Assembly: GCA_017527625.1 (NCBI GenBank)
Contig: JAFXPV010000032.1
Location: 1 to 17,962, forward strand
Direction of reading: 5' to 3'
DNA length: 17,962 nucleotides
DNA from: Bacteroidales bacterium
GTDB taxonomy: Bacteria > Bacteroidota > Bacteroidia > Bacteroidales > UBA932
Positions 7,014-14,691 of the stretch are shown one piece after another. The translations under genes were made by a program, and so were the position numbers. Position 1 is the first letter of the stretch; every line of letters begins with the position of its first letter. The notes beneath the pieces were generated by a model, which did no database searches, had not been told where the DNA came from, and saw only the letters and a list, made by a program, of their open reading frames with translations.

Positions 7014-7582
7014 CAGAACTTAAAGACATAAAAGCATTTGCCTTTGACGTTGACGGTATTTTCACCGACGGCAGTGTGCTTGCGATGCCCAACGGCGACC
7101 TGCTGCGCATTTTCAACGCTAAAGACTCATTCTCGGTCCGCACCGCAAGAGTCAACGGCTTCCCCGTGGCTATTATCACCGGAGGCTGCTCAGAAAGCAT
7201 CATCAGCAGGTTCAATTCGCTCAGCATCCCTTCGGCCGACATCTACCAGATGTCAAAGAACAAACTTCCGGACCTGGAGCATTTCTGCGCCCGTCACGGG
7301 CTCGAACTCAAAGACGTGCTTTTCGCGGGCGACGACGTGCCGGACGTGGAGGCCCTGAAGGCTGCCGGCGTCGGCATCTGCCCTAGGGACGCCTGTATCG
7401 AGTGCCGCGAAGCAGCCGACATAGTTTCGGAACGCCGCGGCGGCAAGTGGTTCGTCAGGGACATCGTCGAGAAGACGCTCCGCGCTCAGGGCAAGTGGCT
7501 TTTCAACCCCGAGCAGCCCTGGGGCTTCTCATACAAGGACGAAGTGAACGAAGCGCAGTTCAAGACAGGAAGATATGTTTGA
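7010..7582 (+). CDS. kdsC: HAD phosphatase, KdsC-like (3-deoxy-manno-octulosonate-8-phosphate phosphatase)
   Basis: KdsC dephosphorylates KDO-8-phosphate in the lipopolysaccharide inner-core pathway. The 190-residue protein is a capless HAD enzyme: the nucleophile motif DVDGIFTDG (D13, D15), motif II IITGG (T57), a lysine-containing SKNK segment (K83/K85) and motif III GDDVPD (D108, D109, D112). The length and C-terminal GGKWFVRDIVEKTL match KdsC, which forms tetramers. It overlaps yycJ by four bases and maf by eight. A KdsC domain next to Maf is common in Bacteroidota as far as I recall. No other KDO gene is nearby, so the substrate rests on family resemblance; a related sugar-phosphate phosphatase is possible. 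Confidence 0.82.
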   Translation: MTELKDIKAFAFDVDGIFTDGSVLAMPNGDLLRIFNAKDSFSVRTARVNGFPVAIITGGCSESIISRFNSLSIPSADIYQMSKNKLPDLEHFCARHGLELKDVLFAGDDVPDVEALKAAGVGICPRDACIECREAADIVSERRGGKWFVRDIVEKTLRAQGKWLFNPEQPWGFSYKDEVNEAQFKTGRYV

Positions 7583-8204
7583 TGAGCTCAAGATAACTCT
7601 GGCTTCGGCTTCACCCCGGCGCAGGGACCTGCTCGCAGGCCTTGACGTCGTGTTTACAGTCGAGCCGGGCAAGGACGAGAAGGAAGCATACACCGCCGAC
7701 ACCCCTTGGCTGCAGGTTCCTGAACTGCTGGCCCGACACAAGAGCGAGACCTTTCACCGCGCTCTCGAGCCCGGCGAGGTCCTGATTACCGCCGACACGC
7801 TGGTGTTCCTGCCGGCTGGGCCTGCTAAGTCTGAAGGTTGCGGTGCGGACAGGGACCTGCAGCAGCAGATGCTGATCCTCGGCAAGCCGGCCGACCGCGA
7901 CGGGGCCCTGAAGATGCTGCGCGAACTCTGCGGCCACACGCACTACGTGCTCACAGGCGTCTGCCTTCGCAGTCTTGAGAAGACTGTCTCCTTTACCGAC
8001 ACGACTGAGGTCGACGTGGATGTCCTGTCTGAGGATGAGATAACTTACTACGTTGACACATACCGTCCCTATGACAAAGCAGGGGCCTACGGAGTGCAGG
8101 AATGGTTCGGCTATGCCTCCATCGGCACCATCCGCGGCTCCTTCTACAATGTTATGGGACTCCCCGTACACAAGCTCTACGCCGCCCTCAAAAATTTCGC
8201 CTAA
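7575..8204 (+). CDS. maf: Maf-like nucleoside triphosphate pyrophosphatase
   Basis: Maf proteins hydrolyse non-canonical or surplus nucleotides (dTTP/UTP or modified forms) to monophosphate and PPi. This 209-residue protein has SASPRRRDLL (11-20), the catalytic region ADTLV (73-77), LGKP (102-105), HYVLTGVCL (123-131) and KAGAYGVQ (168-175), so the active site seems intact. Between ADTLVFL and LGKP there are about 20 extra residues (roughly 80-100, containing CGADRDLQQQ); most Maf proteins have only a few residues there. The start at 7575 overlaps the preceding gene by eight bases and places SASPRR at the usual distance from the N-terminus. It is the last overlapping gene of the PNP operon. 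Confidence 0.93.
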   Translation: MFDELKITLASASPRRRDLLAGLDVVFTVEPGKDEKEAYTADTPWLQVPELLARHKSETFHRALEPGEVLITADTLVFLPAGPAKSEGCGADRDLQQQMLILGKPADRDGALKMLRELCGHTHYVLTGVCLRSLEKTVSFTDTTEVDVDVLSEDEITYYVDTYRPYDKAGAYGVQEWFGYASIGTIRGSFYNVMGLPVHKLYAALKNFA

Positions 8205-8225
8205 ACACTTTTTCGCTATTTCACT

Positions 8226-9968
8226 ATGAAACGAGTCCTGCTTCTACTGACGGCCCTTTTGGCTTTTATCTGTTCAGCCTCGGCCACTGACATCCGCAGC
8301 GTAAATACCGAGGTCTGGCTGTACAGGAACGGCAACGCCCTTGTATATCAGCGCTGGGATGTGACCGTTACCCAAGGCACCGAGTGGTATATCCCGATAG
8401 AGAATCTCGGGAAGCGCAGCATCCGCGATTTACGCGTGTTCGAGAATGACAGGCGCTTTGAGGATGACGGACGTTCGTGGGATTCAAACAGAACTCTCGA
8501 GCAGAAGAAGTATCGCTGCGGTATCGTGGAAAAGGCTGACGGAGTGGAGCTGTGCTGGGGACAGGGCGATTACGGCGACCACGTATATGAGATATTATAC
8601 ATCATCGACAATCTGGTGCAGAAGATGAATGACGAAAGCAACGACGGCTTCAACTGGTGCTTTGTGAATGAAGATCTGCCGTCTGCCCCTGATTCTGTAA
8701 GCCTGGTCTTTATGAATAAAGTAGATTCTTCGCAGGTATGGGTTGCCGGCGAAGATGGCAATATGGGTGTATGGGTCTTCGGATGCGAAGCCGACTATCG
8801 CATTGAAGACGGCGACGTGATCATCGAATCCACCGAGCCTCTGCTGGCCGAAGACCGCCTGTCAGTGATGATGCGTTTCGACAGGGGCCTGTTCAATCCG
8901 TCAGCGACCGACGACAGGTCATTCGCCCAGATGATGGATGAAGCGTTCAAGGACAGCGACTATTACCTCGACGATTATGATGACGGCCAGGACACAGAGC
9001 GCAAGGTCCGCAGGTTCGTCCTGTGGTTTGTCGGTATCATCCTGGGAATACCTCTGCTGCTCTTTCTTCTGCCTGCGCTGATCGAGATTTTGTTCAGACG
9101 GGTGACGGGCCGCCGCTATGATGAGAAAGTGTTCGGGCGCAAGACCATCGACGGCTGGTACCGGGACGTGCCGCTCGACGGACGTCTGGATGCAGCCTAC
9201 AGCTTGTTGTCGACCGGAGACAATCTTTCCTGGGATTTCAAGCTTTTCCCCCAGTTGATCGGGGCTTATTTCCTCCGTTGGGTGCAGAAAGGACTTGTAT
9301 CTGCCGAGCCGGATCCTATAAAGGAAGGACGGATGAATCTGCAGTTTGCCTCTGCGTACCCTCCGGACGGGCAGTTCACCGATCCGATGGAAAGGAGTCT
9401 GTACACCTGCGCCCGTTCGGCGGCAGGAAAGAATCTGCTTCTGGAGACAGACGAGTTCAATAAATGGTCGGAGGACAACTACGAACGTGTCCTGGGCTGG
9501 CAGGATTACGCCAAAACGACCGGCGCCGAGGTCTGGAACCCACTGCCAGAGGAAGAGCGCTGCCATCTGGCCGAGTTCCGTAACTTCCTTGACAATTTCA
9601 CGCTTTCGGACGAGCGCTCAGTGCCGGAAGTCGGCATCTGGCAGGAATACCTTGTCTTCGCACAGCTGTTCGGCATTGCGGAAAAGGTTTCGAAGAGCTT
9701 CGAGAAGCTCTATCCGAATCTGTACGCTGACTATGCCGCCCAGTCTAATATGACGGATGCGGCTGCGAGCTATGAACTTATGCGCAGCGTGGGCAAGTCG
9801 TCTTCACGGTTCGTCGATGCTGCCAACAACAAGAAGGCCGAGAAGGCGGCCGCAAGCAGCGGGTCTTCGTCCGGCTCAAGAAGCCGATATTACGGCGGTG
9901 GCGGTCATTCTTCCCGTTCGGGTGGCGGTGGATACAGCGGCGGTGGACGCGGCGGCGGCAGCCGTTAA
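8226..9968 (+). CDS. DUF2207 family membrane protein with Gly/Ser-rich C-terminus
   Basis: A 580-residue protein of the DUF2207 (YciQ-like) family, function unknown. It has a signal peptide (MKRVLLLLTALLAFICSASA), a predicted extracytoplasmic beta-rich domain (about 20-260), an Asp-rich stretch just before the membrane (DSDYYLDDYDDGQD, about 242-255), one strong transmembrane segment (about 263-288) and a cytoplasmic part with W-EYLVFAQLFGIAEKV-KSFEKLYP, a typical late DUF2207 block. The tail (about 550-580) is Gly/Ser-rich (GGGGHSSRSGGGG). Many family members have two more hydrophobic segments before the tail; I see none here. It starts 21 bases after maf with no terminator between, so it may be the distal gene of that operon or have its own weak promoter. 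Confidence 0.85.
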   Translation: MKRVLLLLTALLAFICSASATDIRSVNTEVWLYRNGNALVYQRWDVTVTQGTEWYIPIENLGKRSIRDLRVFENDRRFEDDGRSWDSNRTLEQKKYRCGIVEKADGVELCWGQGDYGDHVYEILYIIDNLVQKMNDESNDGFNWCFVNEDLPSAPDSVSLVFMNKVDSSQVWVAGEDGNMGVWVFGCEADYRIEDGDVIIESTEPLLAEDRLSVMMRFDRGLFNPSATDDRSFAQMMDEAFKDSDYYLDDYDDGQDTERKVRRFVLWFVGIILGIPLLLFLLPALIEILFRRVTGRRYDEKVFGRKTIDGWYRDVPLDGRLDAAYSLLSTGDNLSWDFKLFPQLIGAYFLRWVQKGLVSAEPDPIKEGRMNLQFASAYPPDGQFTDPMERSLYTCARSAAGKNLLLETDEFNKWSEDNYERVLGWQDYAKTTGAEVWNPLPEEERCHLAEFRNFLDNFTLSDERSVPEVGIWQEYLVFAQLFGIAEKVSKSFEKLYPNLYADYAAQSNMTDAAASYELMRSVGKSSSRFVDAANNKKAEKAAASSGSSSGSRSRYYGGGGHSSRSGGGGYSGGGRGGGSR

Positions 9969-9990
9969 GCCGGCTGCCGGCTCAGGCTTA
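9966..9990. terminator. Hairpin between convergent genes (weak terminator candidate)
   Basis: TAAGCC at 9966-9971 pairs with GGCTTA at 9985-9990, and an alternative stem AGCCGG/CCGGCT (9968-9973 with 9977-9982) is also possible. It spans both stop codons of the convergent DUF2207 and lipoprotein genes. No T-tract follows on either strand, so termination here is uncertain. Confidence 0.35.
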
Positions 9991-10533
9991 AATGTGCCAT
10001 TCGTAAGTCAGGAAGATCTCCTGTATCTGTTTCTTCATTTCGTTGTCGTCTTCTGCGCAAAACAGTGAGACAACCATATTGTCGCCCCACAGGTCGGCTG
10101 CAAAATACGCCCGGAAGGGGAGGCCGTCGTATGTTCCGCGCAATTCTGCAGTGGCATTGGGAATAATATCCTCGCGTTCCGGTGTCTTGATTGTAAATCC
10201 GAAATCTTCGTCAATTTCAACTCCGTCTTCTGAGAAAAAGAAGTTGTCGGCCAGCTCGTCTATCAGAAGCAGCATCTGCTGGCTGATATCAAGATTTGTG
10301 GGATCGCTGAGGCCGCTGTTGGCCACGTAGTCAGGCATAACCTGTATGTAGGCAAAGTTGTTGGGGGCATCTTCGTTCGACAGCAGATAGTACCTGTCGG
10401 CTCCGAATTTGTCGATGTTGTCTATAATATAGGGTTCCGGAAATGACAATGAAAAGCCATTGTAGCTTATCTTGTTGGAATTGCAGGCCGTGAGAGCAAG
10501 GAGACAGACGAGGAGAAGTTGTGCTTTTTTCAT
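9988..10533 (-). CDS. Putative lipoprotein of unknown function
   Basis: A 181-residue protein with a lipoprotein signal peptide: MKKAQLLLVCLLALTAC, lipobox LTAC, acylated Cys at 17. The mature part is acidic and starts NSNKISYNGFSLSFPEPY. A later stretch (ELRGTYDGLPFRAYFAADLWGD, split over about residues 128-149) resembles proteins that bind a surface or ligand, but I do not recognise a named family and assign no function. It is convergent with the DUF2207 gene (stops 19 bases apart) and divergent from the SH3-type protein, so it is probably transcribed alone. Upstream, TAATTTTA (minus strand, 10556-10563) is one mismatch from the -7 consensus, and a near-perfect inverted repeat (10541-10554) lies between it and the ATG. 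Confidence 0.75.
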   Translation of the reverse strand: MKKAQLLLVCLLALTACNSNKISYNGFSLSFPEPYIIDNIDKFGADRYYLLSNEDAPNNFAYIQVMPDYVANSGLSDPTNLDISQQMLLLIDELADNFFFSEDGVEIDEDFGFTIKTPEREDIIPNATAELRGTYDGLPFRAYFAADLWGDNMVVSLFCAEDDNEMKKQIQEIFLTYEWHI

Positions 10534-10608
10534 TATTGCTGACAGTTAATTGTCATAAAATTACAGACTTAAACAGTTATTCGCAATAAAAAAGACAATT
10601 GTTTCTTT

Positions 10609-10616
10609 TAACTTTG
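10609..10616 (+). promoter_or_regulatory. Putative -7 promoter element of the SH3-type secreted protein
   Basis: TAACTTTG fits TAnnTTTG and lies 23 bases before the ATG at 10640 in an AT-rich intergenic region. No -33 TTTG at the right distance. Confidence 0.45.
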
Positions 10617-10639
10617 TATGGAACAAAACAGCCGCTGAT

Positions 10640-11725
10640 ATGAGAAAGCTACTGACCTGCCTGCTCGCCGTGGCCTGCCTGCTGCCTTGCTTTGCGCAAA
10701 AGCAGTCGTCCATCTGGACTATCAGGACGGAATGGCGCGACCTTGAATATGACATCGATATCGATGCTTCCGTAGCATCCTGTGTCCTTTCGTTTGCAAG
10801 TCATTTCTATGATTATCCTCTGCTGCACGCGCTGTCTGCCCAGTTTACCAATGATTTTGAGAATATCGACATCCCTGTCTCAGATTTCAGCTTTAGTGAA
10901 GATAGCAACTATGTGATGATCCGCCTGGCGGGCGATCAGCTGGCTGAAGCGCAAGCCAGAGTCTGGACTCTGCCGGGTGGCAAAAGTGTGTTTGTGCTCA
11001 AGCTGGTCAACCACGAGGAGACGAACTCCTTTGACATCTATTTCTTCGATCTGGACCTGTCGCAGGGGCGGATGATTCCGATGCGAAATCCGGACGGATT
11101 GATCTACGCCTACATAGATAATTTCATCATCCCCCGCGAAGGACGCCAGATAGAAGTCAGGTTCGAGAACCAGCCGTCGGACAGGATTGTGCTTCAGGAT
11201 GACGGCACATTTGTCTATCAAGCTTATGCTCCTGTCGCGATAGCTGCCTATATCGACGATCCCGATCCTTCCGGGATGACAAACATACGCGAGGCTCCGG
11301 GAGGCAAGATAATAGGACGCATAGGGGATCCGGCCAATCATCCGGCCAAAGATCCGGCCTCAGACTATGATGATGACGATGAGGATTTCGGAGGTGGCCT
11401 GGTGCTGACGATCTTCAATCCAGTGAACGGGTGGTGGGAGATTCTGGAACGTAATGTCGACGGAATCAAGATCAGCGGCCACGCGTGGATACACTATTCC
11501 GTGCTTGCAGACCATACCCGCAATTATGCCGAGCAGGTCATCAATCTGTACGAAAAGCCGGACTCATCTTCCAAGGTGGTTGGAAGGATAACGAAAGTTA
11601 TGGCCGACGTCCGCCCGATGGACATCAGCGAGGATGGTGAGTGGGTAAAGGTCAGCTGCGAATGGGGGATAGGTTGGCTGGAGGTTAGCTGGCTGTGTTC
11701 CAATACTTTAACCTACTGTTCGTAA
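10640..11725 (+). CDS. Secreted protein with SH3b-like C-terminal repeats
   Basis: A 361-residue exported protein. The signal peptide is MRKLLTCLLAVACLLPCFAQ, most likely cut by signal peptidase I after CFA. Residues about 21-200 form an unrecognised beta-rich domain. Two SH3b-like (bacterial SH3) segments follow: the first around 204-230 (NIREAPGGKIIGRI), the second around 300-355 (INLYEKPDSSSKVVGRI, then WVKVSCEWGIGWLEVSWL). Both carry the N-(L/I)-R/Y-x-x-P...GxI pattern of SH3 type 3 domains, which often bind cell-wall peptides or other surface ligands. The segments are separated by an Asp-rich linker (DYDDDDEDFGGG, about 242-253), which could bind divalent metal. No catalytic domain was recognised. 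It converges with the DUF6935-like lipoprotein gene (15 bases between stops) with no clear terminator. Confidence 0.7.
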   Translation: MRKLLTCLLAVACLLPCFAQKQSSIWTIRTEWRDLEYDIDIDASVASCVLSFASHFYDYPLLHALSAQFTNDFENIDIPVSDFSFSEDSNYVMIRLAGDQLAEAQARVWTLPGGKSVFVLKLVNHEETNSFDIYFFDLDLSQGRMIPMRNPDGLIYAYIDNFIIPREGRQIEVRFENQPSDRIVLQDDGTFVYQAYAPVAIAAYIDDPDPSGMTNIREAPGGKIIGRIGDPANHPAKDPASDYDDDDEDFGGGLVLTIFNPVNGWWEILERNVDGIKISGHAWIHYSVLADHTRNYAEQVINLYEKPDSSSKVVGRITKVMADVRPMDISEDGEWVKVSCEWGIGWLEVSWLCSNTLTYCS

Positions 11726-11740
11726 TCGTTTTGCCGAAGG

Positions 11741-12316
11741 CTAGCGCCAGGGGTCGGCCGCTGCAGGCGTGCGTATGTCGCCGAGGAACTGGATGTCGTT
11801 CAGGAACCACTCGCCGGTGCTCTGTTTCTGGCGGAGCTTGACCGGGCGGGGTGAATCAGCGCCGCCGGAAGTCACGTACAGCGTGGCCCAGCCGCTCTCC
11901 TGGAAAGAGTAGCTGTTCGAAGAAACGCGGACAGTGTAAGGCTTGGACGGTGTATAATTGTTGTCGGGAGTAGCCCCGTCGAAAAACGACATCACTTTGT
12001 AAGACTTTCCGCGAAGCCGGTCCGCGAGCTGCTGCTGTGCGAGTTTAGACATATCCTCCGGCCCTTTGAGGTAGTTCAGCATCTCCATACAAGCCTTCTG
12101 GTTGCTCTCGTAGCTGGTAAGTGCAGCGACCGTCATAGCCGCGACAGCGTAAGGATCCTTCAGGGACACGTCAGGCAGAGCTTTCAGCTGTTCGACTGAG
12201 GTGGGAAGAGATTTGAAAGAGAAAGATTTGCCGCTTCCCTGGCCGCCTATTCCACCCATCATCCCGCAGCCACAAAGAAGCAGCGCGGCAGAAGACATAA
12301 TGAGAAAACGTTTCAT
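11741..12316 (-). CDS. DUF6935-like lipoprotein
   Basis: A 191-residue putative lipoprotein: MKRFLIMSSAALLLCGC with lipobox LCGC and Cys17, followed by a short Gly-rich spacer (GMMGGIGGQGSG). The body shows a pattern I recall from DUF6935-type proteins: LKDPYAVAAMTVAALTSY, MLNYLKGPEDMSKLAQQQL, FDGATPDNNYTPSKPYTV, YVTSGGADSPRPVKLRQK, and a closing DIRTP....DPWR. Function is unknown. I chose the ATG at 12316 and not the longer frame reaching 12691: the longer N-terminus is Arg/Pro-rich low-quality sequence, it overlaps the DUF212 gene, and a complete promoter sits just upstream of 12316. Confidence 0.8.
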   Translation of the reverse strand: MKRFLIMSSAALLLCGCGMMGGIGGQGSGKSFSFKSLPTSVEQLKALPDVSLKDPYAVAAMTVAALTSYESNQKACMEMLNYLKGPEDMSKLAQQQLADRLRGKSYKVMSFFDGATPDNNYTPSKPYTVRVSSNSYSFQESGWATLYVTSGGADSPRPVKLRQKQSTGEWFLNDIQFLGDIRTPAAADPWR

Positions 12317-12340
12317 ATCGCTGAAATTTAGGTTACTATA

Positions 12341-12371
12341 CAAATATACACAACTTGCGCGATAAGACAAA
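12341..12371 (-). promoter_or_regulatory. Bacteroidota promoter of the DUF6935-like lipoprotein gene
   Basis: On the minus strand TTTG (12368-12371), a 19-base spacer and TATATTTG (12341-12348) give a full match to TTTG-N19-21-TAnnTTTG. The ATG at 12316 is 24 bases downstream. This is the best promoter in the window. Confidence 0.78.
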
Positions 12372-12408
12372 GCCCTTCGCCAACCAGGCACCCCGGAAAG
12401 AAAGAGGA

Positions 12409-12843
12409 TTAGAGCTGATGGACGATCAGGGCGACGGCTATTCCGAGCAGGGCACCCATCAGTACTTGCAGGTGGGTGTGGCCGAGGAACTCTTCGAGGC
12501 GTTCTTCGGCCGGGGTCTTGATGAGTGTTTTGAGGCGCTCGTGCAGGTCGTTGATGGCCTTGGCCTGTTTGCCGCTCTCCATACGGATGCCGGAGGCGTC
12601 GTGCATCATCAGGAAGGCCAGGACTACGGAAATGGCGAACTGGATGGAGGTGAAGCCGAAGCAGAGCCAGCAGGTCGTCGCAAGTGCGCACACCACTGCA
12701 GAGTGGGTGCTGGGCATTCCACCGTCACCAAACAGACGGTCAAGAGACAGTTTCCTGTTCTTGACCGAATCGATGGTGATTTTGATGGCTTGCGATACTA
12801 TCCAGGATGCCCCCGGACTGAGAAGGTACTCTACTGAGACCAT
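12409..12843 (-). CDS. Divergent PAP2 family membrane protein (DUF212/YuiD-like)
   Basis: A 144-residue integral membrane protein of the DUF212 group, distantly related to type 2 phosphatidic acid phosphatases. Family motifs are clear: GDGGMPSTHSA (39-49) equals the PSxxH phosphatase block, DASGIRMESGKQA (82-94) is the DUF212 signature, and LEEFLGHTHLQVLMGALLGI (116-135) carries the third conserved histidine (H122). Hydrophobic segments lie around 47-62, 66-80 and 126-143. A lipid-phosphate or isoprenoid-phosphate phosphatase activity is plausible but unproven. It follows the upstream lipoprotein gene by 8 bases, so the two are probably co-transcribed. Confidence 0.88.
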   Translation of the reverse strand: MVSVEYLLSPGASWIVSQAIKITIDSVKNRKLSLDRLFGDGGMPSTHSAVVCALATTCWLCFGFTSIQFAISVVLAFLMMHDASGIRMESGKQAKAINDLHERLKTLIKTPAEERLEEFLGHTHLQVLMGALLGIAVALIVHQL

Positions 12844-12851
12844 CTGAAAGA

Positions 12852-13451
12852 TTAGCGGATGCGGACAGTTGCGTAGTCGGTGGAACCGTCGTCGAAAGTG
12901 GTTTCTACAGCTACGATTCCGAACCTGTGGTTGCCCCAGTATTTGACACTCTTCACGCCGTCGGTGTTATTGGTCGGGCCTTCGACCTCGATGACCTTGA
13001 TCTTCATACCGTTCCAGCTGAAATCATTGTCGGTGGATACGTGGGTCACCTTGCGTCCGTTGCTGTAGGTGTCGCCTTCCTTCGAGTCATATTTGATGAT
13101 GATGCCGTTGTTTTCGCCAGAAACGTTTTCGATGCCGTTGGTCGTGACCTTGAATTTGACGTCGTGCACGGTAACTTTATCTCCGTTCACCTCGAAGAAT
13201 TTGGGGTGGCTCTCCATAAGCTTCTTGTAGCGGGGATCCGTCATATTGAAAGTTCCTTCGACAGTGGAAACGCCGTTGTCGAGCGAAACCACAGAGACGT
13301 TGATGCCGCTGGCCCCGTTGAAAGTGCCGGTAAGGGTGGTGCCGACTTCGCCGAGATCGGACTGGTCACCGGTAATAGTCTCATATCCTTCGCAGGAAAC
13401 CAGACATACCATTGTAATCAAAGAGATGAGAATCAGGTGAATCTTTTTCAT
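12852..13451 (-). CDS. Putative lipoprotein of unknown function
   Basis: A 199-residue protein starting MKKIHLILISLITMVCLVSC: lipobox LVSC with acylated Cys20, then EGYETITGDQSDLG. The mature part is rich in Thr, Val, Gly and Asn with alternating hydrophobic residues (TTLTGTFNGASGINVSVVSL, KVTVHDVKFKVTTNGIENV), which fits a beta-sandwich. I do not recognise a named family. It heads a two-gene minus-strand unit with the DUF212 gene. Its promoter candidate is TACATTTG 27 bases upstream. Low-complexity segments are absent and the frame is well formed, so it is likely a real gene. Confidence 0.78.
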   Translation of the reverse strand: MKKIHLILISLITMVCLVSCEGYETITGDQSDLGEVGTTLTGTFNGASGINVSVVSLDNGVSTVEGTFNMTDPRYKKLMESHPKFFEVNGDKVTVHDVKFKVTTNGIENVSGENNGIIIKYDSKEGDTYSNGRKVTHVSTDNDFSWNGMKIKVIEVEGPTNNTDGVKSVKYWGNHRFGIVAVETTFDDGSTDYATVRIR

Positions 13452-13478
13452 TTGCAGTGGTGTTTAAGTTGATTTTTA

Positions 13479-13486
13479 CAAATGTA
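13479..13486 (-). promoter_or_regulatory. Putative -7 element for the lipoprotein/DUF212 unit
   Basis: Minus strand TACATTTG, a full match to TAnnTTTG, 27 bases upstream of the ATG at 13451. No clear -33 TTTG. Confidence 0.5.
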
Positions 13487-13507
13487 GATAATAAAACGCA
13501 ATTTCCC

Positions 13508-13515
13508 TATCTTTG
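13508..13515 (+). promoter_or_regulatory. Putative -7 element for the PLD/TonB receptor operon
   Basis: TATCTTTG, a full match to TAnnTTTG, 25 bases before the ATG at 13541. It is 21 bases from the divergent -7 element, so both units share an 89-base control region. Confidence 0.5.
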
Positions 13516-13540
13516 AAGAAATAAAAAGGAATAGCCTTGT

Positions 13541-14689
13541 ATGATCCTGAAACGCTCATTTACAGCGGTCTTTCTATTCTGCTTCATCTCGACTGCCGCC
13601 CAGCCGTCCTCCAGCCTCAGTCTCTACGCTGAGAGCACCGGCTGCCGGCCCCCGATCGAAGGGAACAGGGTAGAGATCATCGACGATGCAAATGACTTCT
13701 ATGAAGAAATGCTCGCAAGCATACGCAGTGCCGAGTCGTTCATCTTTATGGAGTATTATATCTTCCGCGACGACACGGTCTCCACAGCTGTTTTGGACGC
13801 GCTGGCCGAGAAGGCGAAGGAGGGTGTGCGCACATTTGTGATACTGGATTACTACGGCTGCTCCCAGCATCTTGAAGAAAAAGGCAACCGGCTCAACACA
13901 AGGCCTTTCAGACGCGGCTTCCTGCAGCCCTATATTGACAGCGGCGTCGACATCGTCTTTTACAACAAGGGCGGCATCCTGCCCCGCAACCACAGGAAAC
14001 TGACGCTTGTGGACGGAAAGGTGGCCTACACCGGCGGAATGAACGTCACTGACCTGTACATTAACGGCATAGAAGGTGTCGGCAAATTCTGGGATATGAG
14101 TATGCGGATTGAGGGCCCTGCGGTGCAGTCGTTCTTCGCGGGCTTCGTCCGTATGTGGAACAGCTGCGGAGACCAGCCGCTGACCATCCCCGTTCCCGAA
14201 GCTCCGGCCCCCGCCGGAGATGTCCCGCTCATCATCCTGGAAACGCAGGGGGCGGCCATCCATCCCAACCCCGAAGAATTGTTTACGGCGCTCTTCGAGA
14301 CGGCGCAGCACTCGATACGCTTCATCAGCGGGTACTTCAATCCCACGCCAGCCATAGTTAAAGGCCTCAAGGACGCTGCCAGGAGGGGTATCGACGTGCA
14401 GATGCTGATGGGCTCATCCACCGATATGCCGCCAGTCATCGACAAGGTCCTTATGCGCTGTGCCGTCCGTCTGTCCCAGAATGATAATTTCACCCTCTGC
14501 GTACAGCCGGGAGGCTTCCATCACGAAAAGGTCGTATCCATCGACGGGCATCTGATACTGGTGGGTTCACTCAATATGGACAGGTTTTCCCTAAGGACAA
14601 ACCACGAGATGGGCGTACTGATGGATTCAGCAGAAGTCGCTGCGTCCTTCGATGCTTATTTTGACGCTCACGCACATCCTGATATCTGA
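13541..14689 (+). CDS. Secreted phospholipase D family protein (cardiolipin synthase-like)
   Basis: A 382-residue PLD-superfamily enzyme with two HKD motifs: NHRKLTLVDGKVAYTGGMN (H151, K153, D158) and HHEKVVSIDGHLILVGSLNMD (about 327-347; H328, K330, D335). Both are intact, so it should be active on a phosphodiester. The closest family is bacterial cardiolipin synthase, which joins two phosphatidylglycerols. Unlike ClsA, it has no paired N-terminal membrane spans. It begins with a cleavable-looking signal peptide (MILKRSFTAVFLFCFISTAAQ), which points to a periplasmic or secreted location. Its stop lies 2 bases before the TonB-dependent receptor start, so the two are co-transcribed. It could therefore act on external phospholipid, nucleic acid or another diester, not on cardiolipin. 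The substrate cannot be read from the sequence. Confidence 0.88.
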   Translation: MILKRSFTAVFLFCFISTAAQPSSSLSLYAESTGCRPPIEGNRVEIIDDANDFYEEMLASIRSAESFIFMEYYIFRDDTVSTAVLDALAEKAKEGVRTFVILDYYGCSQHLEEKGNRLNTRPFRRGFLQPYIDSGVDIVFYNKGGILPRNHRKLTLVDGKVAYTGGMNVTDLYINGIEGVGKFWDMSMRIEGPAVQSFFAGFVRMWNSCGDQPLTIPVPEAPAPAGDVPLIILETQGAAIHPNPEELFTALFETAQHSIRFISGYFNPTPAIVKGLKDAARRGIDVQMLMGSSTDMPPVIDKVLMRCAVRLSQNDNFTLCVQPGGFHHEKVVSIDGHLILVGSLNMDRFSLRTNHEMGVLMDSAEVAASFDAYFDAHAHPDI

Positions 14690-14691
14690 CA

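Noticed and set aside
9881..9965. GGC/GGT-rich repeat run
   Set aside because: It encodes the Gly-rich tail of the DUF2207 protein; imperfect codon runs, not a separate DNA repeat or array.
10541..10554. Near-perfect inverted repeat GACAGTT/AATTGTC upstream of the 181-residue lipoprotein
   Set aside because: Six of seven positions pair, and it sits between a weak -7 element and the ATG, so it could be an operator; but one short AT-rich palindrome without a second copy is too weak to call.
11741..12691. Longer 316-codon form of the DUF6935-like lipoprotein gene
   Set aside because: The extra N-terminus is Arg/Pro-rich, overlaps the DUF212 gene and hides the lipoprotein signal; a full promoter lies between it and the ATG at 12316.
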